64,000 nucleotides of DNA from the NCBI RefSeq assembly GCF_036324505.1, contig NC_086369.1, forward strand, positions 15,479,281 to 15,543,280, in the 5' to 3' direction. The stretch comes from Eleginops maclovinus. Its lineage: Eukaryota > Chordata > Actinopteri > Perciformes > Eleginopidae. Positions 24,993 through 37,713 of this stretch are shown one piece after another. Under the pieces are notes generated by a model. That model was not told where the DNA came from, made no database searches, and worked only from the letters and a program-made list of their open reading frames with translations. The translations under genes were made by a program, and so were the position numbers. Positions within the stretch are counted from its first letter, which is position 1. Each line of letters begins with the position of its first letter.

Positions 24993-26941
24993 CGTGTGCG
25001 TGTGTATAACTTTATGCATGGTTGAGTTGTGGATTCAGGCGGCTCCTATCTCATTCTGTCTCCATCCACAGACCTTCCTGCTCATTTTTCTAGGTGTTAA
25101 AGGCCGAGGGGATACAAGTGGAGGAGAGTGTAGAAAAATAAAAAGTCATAATAGTGTGTGAGTTGTGGGGAAGTATAAGCCCTCAGCTCTTCGTATTTTT
25201 ACAGGAGAATGTGGAGAGGAGGGGGAAGTGTGTGTTTGTGTGCAGGGAAGAGTGTGTGTGTGTGTACAGAAGCCTCTCTGTGACCGTCCAGCTGTGGGAG
25301 GTGAATAATAAGGAGTCGTGCTTCTGCAGCCTTCGACCATCATTACACTCATTACACTTCTTACTGCTGTGTGTGAGAGGAAGGCGTGTGTGTTTGTATC
25401 TGAGGATGACTCCACACCCTAATGTTTAAGTAAATGGTTCAGATGTGAGATATGAAAGTGACTAATCCTCTCCTCTCTTCGTCCGTGGTGTTTGACTCGA
25501 CGCAGACGGGGCGTAATGTTCCTCGAGTCTCCATGACACATCTTCAATTAGCATCGCCGACCAAAACACACTCTGTCAAGCTCTGACTCCTCTCTCGCTC
25601 TCGTGTCTGACTCTATAATGAAGCCTGCTGTCGGCCATGAGCTGCTCCACTGGCTGCACACACAGCCACTGTAACACTGGGAAATACAGACACACACACT
25701 CTGTCTGCCTACACACACACGCCGGGTACTTAGCTTTCATTCGGCAGTCTGGCTTCAGACGGGCAGGTAAATAGAACAGCGCTGTGTGTCATTAAGAGAC
25801 TCTGCGCACCGTCAGCTCCCATATTTGACTTATTCAACTCAGAGAGGCAAGAGTCAAGATGTGCGGTTCAGTCGAGTATAATGCCTCTTTTCTGATGCTC
25901 GGATGTGAGGGATATTTGATGTACTCCAGTGAATAAAGAAGGAAATAACACAGTGAATGATATCTTCCTGAAGCCCCCGAAGCAGGTCTCCTTTCATCTA
26001 ATGCTATTAGACTGAACGGAGGGAATGTCAAACCGCAGTATATCGAAGAATCTGCAGCTGAGTCAGGAGAAATGCACCGCTTAATAAAATTGGAGAAAGC
26101 ACTATAAGGTACAATAGTGGAGTTATGGCTAGAGAAGGTAAGCTAGAAGAGTGTAAGCAGACCATGATGATGCAAAACATGAAGATTAAATGGAGATAAA
26201 GCAGGAAGTTGAAATGTATTACTGAACCAGTTGTAAACAGAGATTTAGCTGTGAAAGTTTTGCAGCTTATAACCTGCTTTTATGACTATGTTCAGCATAC
26301 AATCAATACTAAAGGATCTGGTAGGCATTGTTTACCACAGAAGTGATAAAATATGTTCCCTTGTTAAACAAGTCTGTGGAAGTTTCCTCTCTTTACATTT
26401 CTCCCTAATGGTCAAAAAGAAGTCCTCTTTGCTACCAATAGCCCCGTTAGTAATAACAGTAATTGGACTTATTTCTTTTTCTCAACCATATATGAACAAT
26501 GATTGCTTTCAGATGAACTCCTCAGCCTTGATAGCATGTGGGCTTCAATGTGTAATCAGGATCAAAAGGGCAGATATATTAAATTATATCCATTCATCGA
26601 CACAACGCTTAATACTTTACTAATCTCTTTTACATTTCATTTATATAAACTCACAACTTCATTCATGGTAGAAGAAATACTTTCAGTTCCACTTTCTCTT
26701 CGAGGTTGACGTCTGAAGCTCCTGTTTTCTATTTTAGCAGAGAAGTTAACGCTGCATGGAGGTTCAGTTCTTCCCCGCCGAGCCACCAGAGCCCCGCTTG
26801 TTTATTTCCAGCCCAGAATTCTGTCTCCTGTGGGAGTCAGACCCGTTATGCAGACACAGGGAAACGGGAGAGAGGAGGTGCTGCGTGGAACAGACTGATG
26901 AAGTTGCAGTCGTGTGGCCTTTTGCATCAGCAAAATGAGCG

Positions 26942-26957
26942 CCCCCCCCCCCCCCCC
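26942..26957 (+). repeat. C16 homopolymer
   Basis: Sixteen consecutive C on the plus strand. Confidence 0.9.
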
Positions 26958-28579
26958 GGACCAAACACTGGTGATAAGACCGCTGAGGCTTAGGCCAATG
27001 ACACGAAGGGCAAAGTTGGGGCAGGTTTAATGCAAATTAAATCATGGTTGCACAGTGAGTGGTAGAGAGGCTTCTGTTTAAAGATATGAGGCTGATTTTC
27101 GGTTGTATTTCCGTTTGTAATAGTCTCTTTGTTTGATTTTTCCCCCACTGCCTTCTGTTGGCTTGTTTCACTTGTATTCTCTTGGCTTTTTAATGACTGT
27201 TTTTAAATGCATTTAAATCTCATTTTATAACATGTTTGTATTGCACTTGAATTCCCTTGTGGTGAAATGTGCTCTAAAAACAAACTTCACTTTCCTTAAA
27301 GATGTCTGGAACACTTTCCGTTCTCAAAAGCATGTTTTCTTTCACCAAACGTCACATTGTCCTTGACCTGAATCCCTACGAGCTCCACTTCTTTAAGTTC
27401 CTCTGCTGAGAGCTCCCTGCAGAGGGGGAATATAAGCGTGGTATATTTCGCTTCAGGGATCAATAAAGAATCCCAAAAACTGAGAGGATTTTTTGCTCAC
27501 TGATTCATTTAACAGCATGTCTGAGCGTGTTGACTCCAATCCATCTGAGATACTTCTCAAAATAAGTTCCAAAAGTTTAGTATTTTCTCTGCTTGACATC
27601 CTACTAGCAGATGTTTCGCTTATTGCCATCAATTAATGTCTGCCAAACTCCGGGATCTGATCACAGGCGGCTGCAGAGAGACTAATCCTGACAGGTAAAC
27701 ACAAAGACACACCTACACACACTCACACACACCTACACACACTCAGACAGCGTGTATCTCTCCGGCTCTCGGTGGGGGATCTGTTCTAAAAAAGTTGCTG
27801 TGATGACACAAGCTGCAACCTATGTATTTATATATGTGTGTGTGGTCTCCTTCTGTTTAATTTAATGTGGATCTGTCCGGGGGAAGAGAAGACAGACAGA
27901 TGGCTCAAAAAACAAACTCCATCACACTTTTTGTTGGATAACCGATCCTTGATAGATCTTGATCATCTTCAATGAATTAACACATCTATTTTGAATGGGA
28001 AAAGACAAACTGTTTCCTGCTCTGAACACTTGATCTTTACATCTAAAATGGGCTTTAAGTGCACAGAAGCAATTGTTAAACAGTCTTCAAGTAACACCTT
28101 ATCAGAGCTAAATCAACTAAATCAAAAGGCAGCAAATATGTCTTTGATCGGAGTAAATATGCAGCTTTAATACACGTTAGCCAAAGTGGCAATATAAAGT
28201 ACTTTCCCAAAGAAATGTGAAGGTTTCTGCATGTAATTACAACTCTGGTGGCCCCAATTAAGTCCATGTCGCAGTGGCGGAGGACAAGGAGTAGAGGAAA
28301 GAACAAGGCAAAACAAAAAAGTAAGTGAGAGAAGCTGTCTGTAATCTACCTCCCAGTAAAAACTATCTTTAACATCGTCTGCGCACTGACTCTCTCTCTC
28401 CTCCTCACACATCAGAAATACCCTCACAGCCAAAGACAGACGTTCCCTTCTGGAGACGAGCCTCTGAGATTCCCTCGTGCTCGTCATCAGTTTCCTTCTC
28501 TGCAGGATGCATTCCCAGGATGCCTCTGTGAGGAAAACTGGTCTCGGTGCAATGACAGAAATATGACAGCTGCCATCTG

Positions 28580-28580
<1 letters not shown>

Positions 28581-28651
<71 letters not shown>
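28581..28651 (+). repeat. (TG)35 microsatellite
   Basis: 71 bp; AC in the transcript, 1.3 kb downstream of E11. Confidence 0.97.
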
Positions 28652-28654
<3 letters not shown>

Positions 28655-29553
28655 GTGCCGGATGAAATGGTGCGACTGCTAAATTGCTACCTAATGGGAG
28701 GTTAGTCTTTTCATTTGGGTGCTCTGCATCTCCTAATGGGTCATGGGTAATTATCAGATAGTATATATCCTCCTGAGGTTGCAAGGCCATGTGTGGGATG
28801 TTTCATAAAGCAGGCGGTGTGTTATTTCGCTGCACAATGGGCCATTACACAATCTGTGGGATGCAATATTTCAGCTAAATCTAATACTTTCTCAGCATTT
28901 ACCTGCAGAATTCGGACAAATGGCATACTTTTTTGAGGACTAATAAATGTGTGTATTTTAAGTATTGTGGATGGAGCTGAATATATTATTTAAATTGAAT
29001 TATTGTATGTATGTATGTTATGTAAGGCTCCATAAATAAAACCTGCTAAATATGCATCTTTGCAAACTGTACCACTCAGGACCTGTAGGATCTATTTATA
29101 AAGACGCACTTCATTAATGTTTGCATTAAGGAAGTGTTAGCTTGAAGTATTTTCTAAGGCCTGCATATGTATTTATTCCCCATCAGCCATGTAATGGTAT
29201 CACTATGGGTTTCCTACGAATGTAACCTGCAATATTTAGGAATATATCTTCCTGAAAATGCTGTTGTCAACCCGTCTATTTGATGTATTCTGGGGTACAG
29301 GCCTTAGATCTCAACCAGACAATAAAAAAAGCTAGGATTAAGGATCATCTGTTTTCTTTACAGCATCCAAAAACCACATTTTCTGCCAAAATCGTGAAGA
29401 AACACCACAGACAAACCAACAGCAACACACTTCAGGGATCCTGTGCATCCACAAGACCCTGACCCATATTCTTTAATCCTTTTTTCCGAGAGAGACACAA
29501 GAAGCAGCAGCTATCAGGTTCATTCACGCTGTATTTTTACCAGGATTGCGGAT

Positions 29554-29555
<2 letters not shown>

Positions 29556-29595
<40 letters not shown>
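29556..29595 (+). repeat. (GT)20 microsatellite
   Basis: 40 bp; AC in the transcript, about 355 bases downstream of E11. Confidence 0.96.
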
Positions 29596-29599
<4 letters not shown>

Positions 29600-29950
29600 G
29601 TAGCACCAGAAATAACCGGGGCATCACATAATTCTGTCATGAAGAAGAGCGCTCGTATTTCAACACTTCCCTTGCATCACCCGTGCTTGGGAGGCAGCTT
29701 TTGTGCAGAAATAAGCCTATTCATATGTGAGTGATTACTGTGTGTGTGGCATTAAATATGTCTCCGTAATAATAAATCTGATGGCTGCTGCCACTGCGTA
29801 AATATGGCCGGGGGATTTGGTCGTGTTAGATGTTACATTTCATCAGCGCTCATCGCATCAAGTGTCTGCGACTGAGCTCCTGAACAATGAGGGAGGGTGA
29901 CGCATGTGAGGGTGGTGTGTGGGAGGGGGTTTTTGTGCTGCGTGACATAC

Positions 29951-30098
29951 CTGACCACACCCGGGACAGTCGTCGCCATTCTCACAGGTCCTGCGTCGTG
30001 ATTGGATGCCTCCGCCGCAGGGCTGGGTGCAGCGGTCCCATGCAGACCAGGCCGACCAGTACACATGGGGGGGGCAGGGCAGGTGTTCGTTACAGTAC
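29951..30098 (-). CDS. sema5a: sema5a exon E11: end of TSR2 and most of TSR3
   Basis: 148 bp, phase 2 to 0, residues 552-601. It reads YCNEHLPCPPHVYWSAWSAW, then DRCTQPCGGGIQSRRRTCEN and GDDCPGCGQ. The first eight residues close TSR2; the rest is TSR3 with W566, W569 and W572, CTQPCGGG (no Ser/Thr before the second cysteine, so not a standard O-fucose site) and the SRRR ladder. TSR3 finishes in E12 (EYQSCNTLPCP). Human 5A reads FWTGWGPWERC here. The donor gtatgt is good; the acceptor is cctcctccag. Confidence 0.97.
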
Positions 30099-31774
30099 CT
30101 GGAGGAGGAGGTGGAGCAAAGATCAGCGTGGAACTTTACTCAGAAAAGCCCCTTCTCCCGCTGGAAAAACATGTGAGTTAAGTCTTCAAATTCTAAAGCT
30201 TTATTGCTCTATACAAGAACTACATCTGAGCTGCTTACAAGGAAAAGTCCCCGGCTCTTCCAAAAGTACAACATACAACATACTAAAGGCCAAAGAAAGG
30301 AGGGGAAATCATGCAAGGGACACAATGATGCAAGCCAAACACAGGAATACGTAAGAGGAAAGGTTACAATCAATGATGCTGTGTGACACAAGTGTAAGAG
30401 AATATATCATTGGCCAAATCAATAGGGATTTGCACAGTTACATTATATTAACGTACACAATATATAATCAATTTGCTCAGCTGAAAGCCCCCAGAATCCA
30501 GTGATAGAAACAACAATTCCAGCTCAGTGATAAACATAAAACACACTTCTTTCAAACTGGACAGAAACAAAACAGAACTGATTCAATTCTGTGTTTTTTA
30601 GTCTTTCCACTGTTTCACCTATTCTGGTTGGGTTTAAAGAGAGACTGAATAATAAGAACTACCAGCAAAACCTTTCCACTGATTGCAAACACTGCCTTAA
30701 TGAGGACAACTTCAGAAACAAAAACAGACAGGCTTTCTTTCAACAGGTACATCAGTTATTTGTAACGGGATATACGGGCTAACTATTGTGGTGAAGAGTA
30801 TACGATAAACTGGGATCGCCAATGTTATTCTAATTTCCTTCTAAAAGGTGAATCTTTAGGTTGTTAGTGTGTATTTTAGTAACAAGATGGACTGACTTTA
30901 TGTTTGTCTAACTGGATCAGTTTCTCTCGCTCTCTGGGAAACAGCTACTTTATCTCACTGAGAACTAAAGTTAAATGTGAAGGGCACTGGAGACGTCACC
31001 ACACGTTTGAACGCCTGCCTCCGACTGCAAATAGCTACAAAGGGTTCATACCACAAGACAAGGATGTCTGCGAAGGCATGTAAACTTTACTTCTAAAAAA
31101 AACCTCCACATGTCTGTGTGATGTGGCCCAGTGAACATCTGAGTCCTGCACATGAACCAGCCTGCGGTGTGTGTCTGTGCCCAGCATAATGACCACTGTT
31201 GCATAAAAAGTACATCTAAGAAAATCCCATTTCAAATGTTAATGAACGTGCATATGCTTGTTGCATAATTCATTGATATTGATATTAAAAAAGCCACAAC
31301 GATGCATCATCTCTAATTACATCGTTTTACAAGACAGGGTTAGTGCGAAATCTAAAATACTTAATTACTCAGTCCTCATTAGACAATAACGACAGAGGAT
31401 TGCCAGCCTTATTAGAGCCATATCATTTTGGCTACTTTAACACCTACGATAAAAAAGCTGTTATTGCTATTTTGTGTGTTAAAGCACACGAGGGTCTTTG
31501 GAGTCTTCTCCAGTTAAAATAGCTTAAACTTTACACCCTTCCTCCGGAGGCTCAGGCTGGGTATTTCCATTGTGCAGGTCCCAAATACTCCTCTATTGTT
31601 CATGAAAAAAAATCAAAAGCTGCACGCTGTTTACCCTGGGTGTAAAAACCCTCCGAGCCGTGTGTTCTCTCCAACTTTCACTAATCTGCGAGCTTGTAGT
31701 GGGATAATACAGCGGGGAAAGAGGAGTGTGGAGAAGTAGCAGTGTGTGGATTACAATCTTGCAGAAGCCTGAGC

Positions 31775-31953
<179 letters not shown>

Positions 31954-32835
31954 TACCCTAGCTGCAGAGCACAATGAAAAACTGCTGCAATCAATGTGAA
32001 GCAGATTTCATTTCATTTCAAATCATCACACACACACTTTGATCACAGATTTACTCCTCCTTATCCGTGTTAAGTTGACACTAAAGACACACAGAGCTGA
32101 TGAGACTAAAACGCTCCTAATTGCCAGCTTCAGGCTGAGTCAGCAGAGTGGACGATGCTGAGGGAAAAGCCAACAGAAGGTTCATAAATGAAGGCATTAA
32201 GCCGCCAGATTTAAGCCCGCAGCGCTGCCGTGCACGGCTGCTTTCAAAACATTTGCTTTATCTTTAAAATAATAATAAAGGGCCGCTGATGGAGGCAGTC
32301 GGAGTGTTAGGAACTGGGCGTCTGTGACGACTGCTACGTTGCTGAAACGCGCTCAACTTAAATAAACTCTCATTATTCTTGTTTCACACCTAGGGTATTC
32401 CATGTAGATGCATGTTTGAACACAAGTCTTGTGCAATAATCCGAAGTTCCTCAGGGCTTCATGTGAGGAACAGAGAGGCTTGTTGAGAGGAAGCCTGAGC
32501 CCCATCACATAAAGGCATTAAAGCGATGGTTGAGAGCGCAGGAGCTGCTGAAGTGCCCGTCCTTCTCGTGCTGTGTGGATTAAAGCTCGTACAGAAGACC
32601 TATTTGACACGTGGGCAGCTATAAACCACAGATGTGCTGGGTGCTTTTTTACAAATTCAACAAGAAGATTTGAGTTTTTTGCGAGCATTGGTAATAAACA
32701 GCCGGACACACCTGGATATTGAACACACAAACATTTTCTAGCATCCCCTATCCATTTCTCCCTCAGGCAGAGTGAAAGTGATACAGAATAATTCATCTGT
32801 TAGCACATTTTCTCTTAGCCTTACTGTCCATCTGT

Positions 32836-32837
<2 letters not shown>

Positions 32838-32866
<29 letters not shown>
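32838..32866 (+). repeat. Short CA tract
   Basis: About 14 units of CA. Confidence 0.9.
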
Positions 32867-32868
<2 letters not shown>

Positions 32869-33861
32869 CACTTCTTCTGCAGCCCTCCCAGCTGGCCCCT
32901 AACTGGCCTTAGGTGTTTTAAATAGCTGAACATAGCAGCACCGAGAGCAGGAAGGCGAGATGAAACAACAGCGATTAAAGAAAGGGAGGAGGAGGCAGAA
33001 CCTGCTCCTGGCCTCCCGCCGTCAAACAGCCAGCAGATTTTTTCGGTTTGTTTTTTGAGGATCTGCACTGTGCTGGTTAGACCACATATTTTCTTCCACT
33101 AGGAGCATCAAGCGGGAGGAAAGTGTGTGAGGTTAAAGGACACTAAAAAGTGCAGAGAAAAGAGCAACAGCATGTAATGCAAGGTTCATCCTCGAAGGCC
33201 ATTTCAAATTACTGGTCCGTCGCAATGCTGCTTCTGTTGCCTTGGCTACAATTCCTCCCTGTGCACTGTATTTTTCTGCCTCCACCTCTGGTTAACAGCA
33301 GGATCTGGAGGAAAACGGCAGGTTGCCCCACTTGGTTAGACAGATGACGATTGCCTCACTTCATTCATAAAGAGCAGTCTTTATAAAGATATAGATGAAA
33401 TGTAATACTTTCATTTCAGAAGTCAGCTTTCTGTTTAGCAAACACTGAGCTGAAGTTTTAGATGAACAGCTCATCTTCTGATCTCTACCTGAGTGTTTCC
33501 TAACATACTTTCTCCTTGTAAGACAGATTCTTTTCCAGGCCTTGAAGGTTGCTTAGACACCAAACAAAGAGCATCTTTAAAAGGCGATTACTCTTCGGCA
33601 AAGCCTCCAAAAGCTTCAGAAAACGCAGCCTGTGTGTGAAAGCCAGATAATTACCGAGCACGGGCCTATCCTACTCTCTCCTTAATTGGCTGTCAAAGTT
33701 GTGAAAAAAATAAAACTAAATGAAGAAGTCACAGTGAAAGTCACGCCTCCTAACTGCAGTTTGCAAATTACACAAGAAAATAGCTTTTTCTAACATGCAC
33801 ACACACACATTTGCTTTGGTCAGGTCGTGTAGAAATGTGTGTGTGAGTGTGTGTGAAATAC

Positions 33862-34005
33862 CTCTCCTCGCGGTTCTGGCCCACACACACTCGTCCTCCG
33901 TGGCGGGGGGTGGGGTTGCTGCAGGATCGCTGTCGGACCTGGAAGCCGATCCCACAGGTGGTGCTGCACGGAGACCAGGAGGTCCAGGGGGTCCACGCCC
34001 CGTTT
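33862..34005 (-). CDS. sema5a: sema5a exon E10: TSR2
   Basis: 144 bp, phase 2 to 2, residues 504-552. It reads NGAWTPWTSWSPCSTTCGIG, then FQVRQRSCSNPTPRHGGRVC and VGQNREER. It has the three-tryptophan ladder (508, 511, 514), the CSTTCG sequence that fits the O-fucosylation consensus C-x-x-S/T-C-G, and the Arg ladder QVRQR. The last cysteines of the repeat come from E11. The exon is symmetric (2-2), but skipping it would leave E11's first cysteines unpaired. The donor gtattt is weak at +4/+5; the acceptor is ctccatag. Confidence 0.97.
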
Positions 34006-34961
34006 CTATGGAGACGCAGAGCTACGTCAGTCTGATGTCAGACACTACAGGTACATCAAATATTCAACTGATAGATATCACGGTGAAACGTCCCATGTTG
34101 ATCACTGACCTTAAACTACATAGTTTCACATGTTTAAATATGCAAATTAGCTGAATGTTATTCAATTTAAGGGATTTTAAGGGATTAATAAACACGTATT
34201 TCTACCTAAAAGACGACAATTATTAGTTTGAAGGAGAAGTAAAGAAAAGCAATTCTGTTTAAAGTCTTCATAAATCTCAACGAGCTGCATTTCTTTTTAA
34301 ATTTGAGTGAAATCACTTATTTTCCTGCTGTTTAGATGAAATAATTTTAAGAGCTCATTGGAAAATCTCCTCTCACTACTGTCAGACATTAATTGGAAGA
34401 AAAAAAAAGAGTTAATTGACAATCACAGACAATGGATGAGTAAATAAATAATGCCGATAAAGCTTATTTGCTTCATCCACTCACATGTTGTATCTTCTGT
34501 TTGATGACATGGTAGTTTCAGAGCAGCTAATTGTATCTCTGATTCACTAACGGAGTGGTAAAACAGCCTCCAATCAACACCTTTTACCCCAATTAACTGA
34601 CACTGAATACACATCAGTCTGCTGATGAGTGGGTGTGAGGAAGCAGGAAATGAGTTGAATAATTGATGCAAAAACTGTATCCCCCTCATCTCACACCCTG
34701 TCTATTACAGAAACAGAGACAGGAGACAGGAGACAGGAGCGGCACGGCACCCAATTAACACGTCGCAGATTAACATCATTTAAAAAATAAACCGTACAGA
34801 CATAAATCATTGCATCCTGTCGCTGTGGATGTGTTGTGTCTAATCATAATCATTCTATGTTTCATTTTGGTGAATTTAGGTCTCTTCCTGGTTGGAAAGT
34901 GTCTCTTTGTAGACATTTGAAGTGTTTTTATGGTCATTCTCAGTCTTTTTGAGTGACGTAC
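34006..34961 (-). other. Intron E9-E10
   Basis: 956 bp, AT-rich, with a short 7-bp tandem (acaggag-type, about 34716-34740). No exon was seen. Confidence 0.5.
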
Positions 34962-35143
34962 CTGGAGCAGTTGGCGACCTCCACGCTGATGCCATAGCAG
35001 TGCTGGCCCCCGCACTGAGGGGCCGGGTTATTACAGGCCCGGGTCCGACACAGACAGGAACCCGCGCTACCTCCGTCATTATGGCTGCACATGGACCAGC
35101 CTGACCAGGCGCCAAAGCCTCCATCAACCGTCACATTTCGGAT
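34962..35143 (-). CDS. sema5a: sema5a exon E9: first thrombospondin repeat (TSR1)
   Basis: 182 bp, phase 0 to 2, residues 444-504. It begins IRNVTVDGGFGAWSGWSMCS, then SHNDGGSAGSCLCRTRACNN, then PAPQCGGQHCYGISVEVANC. The W-x-x-W core (456, 459) is a C-mannosylation type motif. The loop after the first cysteine is longer than in standard TSRs, as in mammalian 5A TSR1 (HTDGSAVGSCLC). Sequons NVT and NCS are visible. The donor is gtacgt and the acceptor cttgctaacag. The split Arg504 is completed by E10. Confidence 0.97.
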
Positions 35144-37595
35144 CTGTTAGCAAGGAGAAGGGCCAGAAATAAAGCATTTGAGAGTAATGGGTTTTCTGAG
35201 AAACTGCTCATTGCATTAGACTGATGCTCTCAGGAAGGCATCGCTCCGGCAGCCAGCGGCTACAAACAGAAATACACTTTCCTGAAACAGATGCAAAAAT
35301 AACTGCATTACATCTTCTACAGCACATCCTGAATTGGGCCGTTATGCGTACAAAAAGGTGCTGGAAGATATATGAAAATTGTCAGAGGACATGATGAGAC
35401 TCCAAAATAGAGATTCAGAAAGGCAAATGAAAGCTGTGAGCGGACACGTTCGAAGGACGGAAATACGAGGGAATAAAAGTGGTGACGTAAATAGATATCT
35501 GAGCAGAAACACAATGAAACAGGAAGGCTCAGATATTACAGGGGCTATAAATTACAGGAGTGATGTCCTGCGCGAGCGAGCTAAACACAAAAATGTGCCG
35601 GCGTGAGATTCAGATGATATGAGCCATGTCACGGCTGCATTTCAGGGTGATTTAAAACTGCAGAAAACACTTTCACACGTGGAAAGAAGAGAGCGTGATC
35701 ATCGGCTGCTTTGGCAGGAACAGACAAAGCGTCGGCCCTGTTCGCGCTTTCTGGTAATTGTACTCCGCCGTGTGTCTAACCGGAGGACGCTCGGCTCAGA
35801 CAGACAACATTTGCATCAACGGGCGGCCTAGGAAACAACTAGAGAGAGAGGGGCTTTCAGCAATCAATTACAGCTCACACTCACACACATTAAAATCTGG
35901 AAATGAAAAGGCAACAGAAGCAGAATAATAAAGTAATTCTAGAGGACCATAAAAAGCTATTTGGCGCAGAGGAGCAGGTAGACATGGGTAAAGCTGTCTC
36001 TGTTATATTCTGCAAAGTCATGCTTTTAGAGTGGGGGCTGATTGAAATGATTTTTAAGCAAAGAGGGTTCCATGAAAACATTTATTGAGCAGAAATTTCC
36101 ATTTCAGTTGAGAGGAAACATACAGGACGGTGACTCACACTTCCCCACAACAACAACTTTTTCCATATAGACGTGTGAGATGGCCAGATGGCGTTCTGTG
36201 AGTGCGTTTGAGACGCTCCTACACATCGATCCTCAGCGTGAAACCTTCACTGGCCTCCAGCTCCACTACTTCCATTTGCAGGAGAAATTCAGCCAGTTTA
36301 GCCTTTTTTCTGAAGCTGTTAATGGACTCATAGGGAGTGAGACACTAACTGTGATAAAAGACGACGTGTTGTTTCTCAGTTTTCATGTCCTGGCAGTGAG
36401 TTGTTGCATGCACACACTTTCCCCATTTTGGTCTGGCTTCATGAGCCCCATTGTAAAGTCATTTATCTCCGTCAGGATGCAAAGTGATTACTGCCAGAGT
36501 TAATTCATGCTCGCGCTAAATGGATCTGGGTAGGTTAAGTGAGTAAATACATATTGCATTATGGCTGTGGGCAGCGGTGTGTGACCAATAGTTTAAAACT
36601 AAGGAAGGGGAGGCTCTGCTGCTGCGCCAAGTATCTTTAATTAAATCCTGCATTTAAAGCAATAATGTAGAGAAAGTTAACTCAGCAGAAAGACGGGCAA
36701 ACATTGTTAACGTGCTATAGCCTGGCTCTGATAAAACATAACGATATCCACGCACCAGCTCCTCTACTGCTTATTAATAAAGACATCGATTTATTTAAAC
36801 TCTAAAAGTTTACATTACATTATAAAAGAAAGCAAACATTGAAACTGATGGAAACATGGATATTATCTTCATTTAAATCATGCATCTAAAGTAGTAAGTT
36901 AAGGACAGTTAGCTTAGCTTAGCATTAAGACTGGAAATCATGGTTAAACAGCTAGCCTGTCTCCGTCTTAAAGACGAAGATATCGGCATCCCATCACCTC
37001 AAATGCTCTATATTCATATAATGCTCCAATGAAAATAAAATATAAAGTCCATATCTATATAAAAATGAGGCAGAATATCAGAGATATCATAAATGAAAGT
37101 ATGACTGTTTTCTCCAGGTATACTCCCAGGACGGGGTTTAGGACTCTTGCACAAGAAAGAACATGCTGAATGCATCCAATAGTAACCTGGCAAAATGTTA
37201 ATGTGTGTGTCACGAATCATGTGAGGATGTTAGCCGAGTTTCTGCCAGAGTTATGATGACAGATGCCACTGGAGCTCGGTGGCCTGACTGCCAAATATTC
37301 CTGTGAACATGAAGCCACATAAAAAGGGCATGAAGGCCAACAGCACTGAACATGACGTCTGTGAAATGCAGGCGTAACCCCCCCCCCCCCCAACACTGCT
37401 CAGAAATGTGGTGCACGCTGAAATAAATGGACGAGCCGTTTTGCTAATGAGGGAGCAGTCAGAGGTGAGTGATGGAGGCAGCGCTCTGTTCTCTAAAGGG
37501 AAGTTCAGTATGAGCTGAACTCCAGGACGTTTTATTTAAAGGTTTCAAAGTAAAGGAAACAAAGGAAGTAAGGTATGTACAGCAGTGATACTCAC
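35144..37595 (-). other. Intron E8-E9
   Basis: 2452 bp. It contains a fish dispersed-repeat fragment at about 36700-36990, recognisable by 'gttagcttagcttagcatta' followed by 'agactgg' and 'cagctagcctgtctc', wording common to many teleost genomes. A C13 run lies at 37379-37391. Nothing coding was seen. Confidence 0.55.
36700..36990. mobile_element. Fish dispersed-repeat fragment
   Basis: It carries 'gttagcttagcttagcatta', 'agactgg' and 'aacagctagcctgtctc', wording I associate with an abundant teleost interspersed repeat. Borders are not resolved. Confidence 0.45.
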
Positions 37596-37713
37596 AGGAC
37601 ATTTTGAGATGCTCTGCTCCCATTGGCTCATCCGGACACTCTCCTCCAGCGTGGTGCACTTCTTCAATAGAAGGTCCCAACCACAGTACGGGTCCCTGGC
37701 CCCCACACAGGCT
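37596..37713 (-). CDS. sema5a: sema5a exon E8: PSI domain
   Basis: 118 bp, phase 2 to 0, residues 404-443. It encodes EACVGARDPYCGWDLLLKKC followed by TTLEESVRMSQWEQSISKCP. The C-x-ARDPYCGWD motif is the defining PSI (plexin-semaphorin-integrin) sequence, a small cysteine-rich module that orients the propeller relative to the TSR array. Cysteines at 406, 414, 423 and 442 join Cys397 from E7. The acceptor is ttccttgcag and the donor gtgagt. It is collinear with human 5A. Confidence 0.98.

Noticed and set aside
26282..26623. 113-residue plus-strand open frame
   Set aside because: No recognisable domain, AT-rich intron composition, and no supporting splice or start context.
28167..28790. 207-residue minus-strand open frame
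   Set aside because: It includes a CA/TG tract and composition typical of intron, with no recognisable domain and no splice context.
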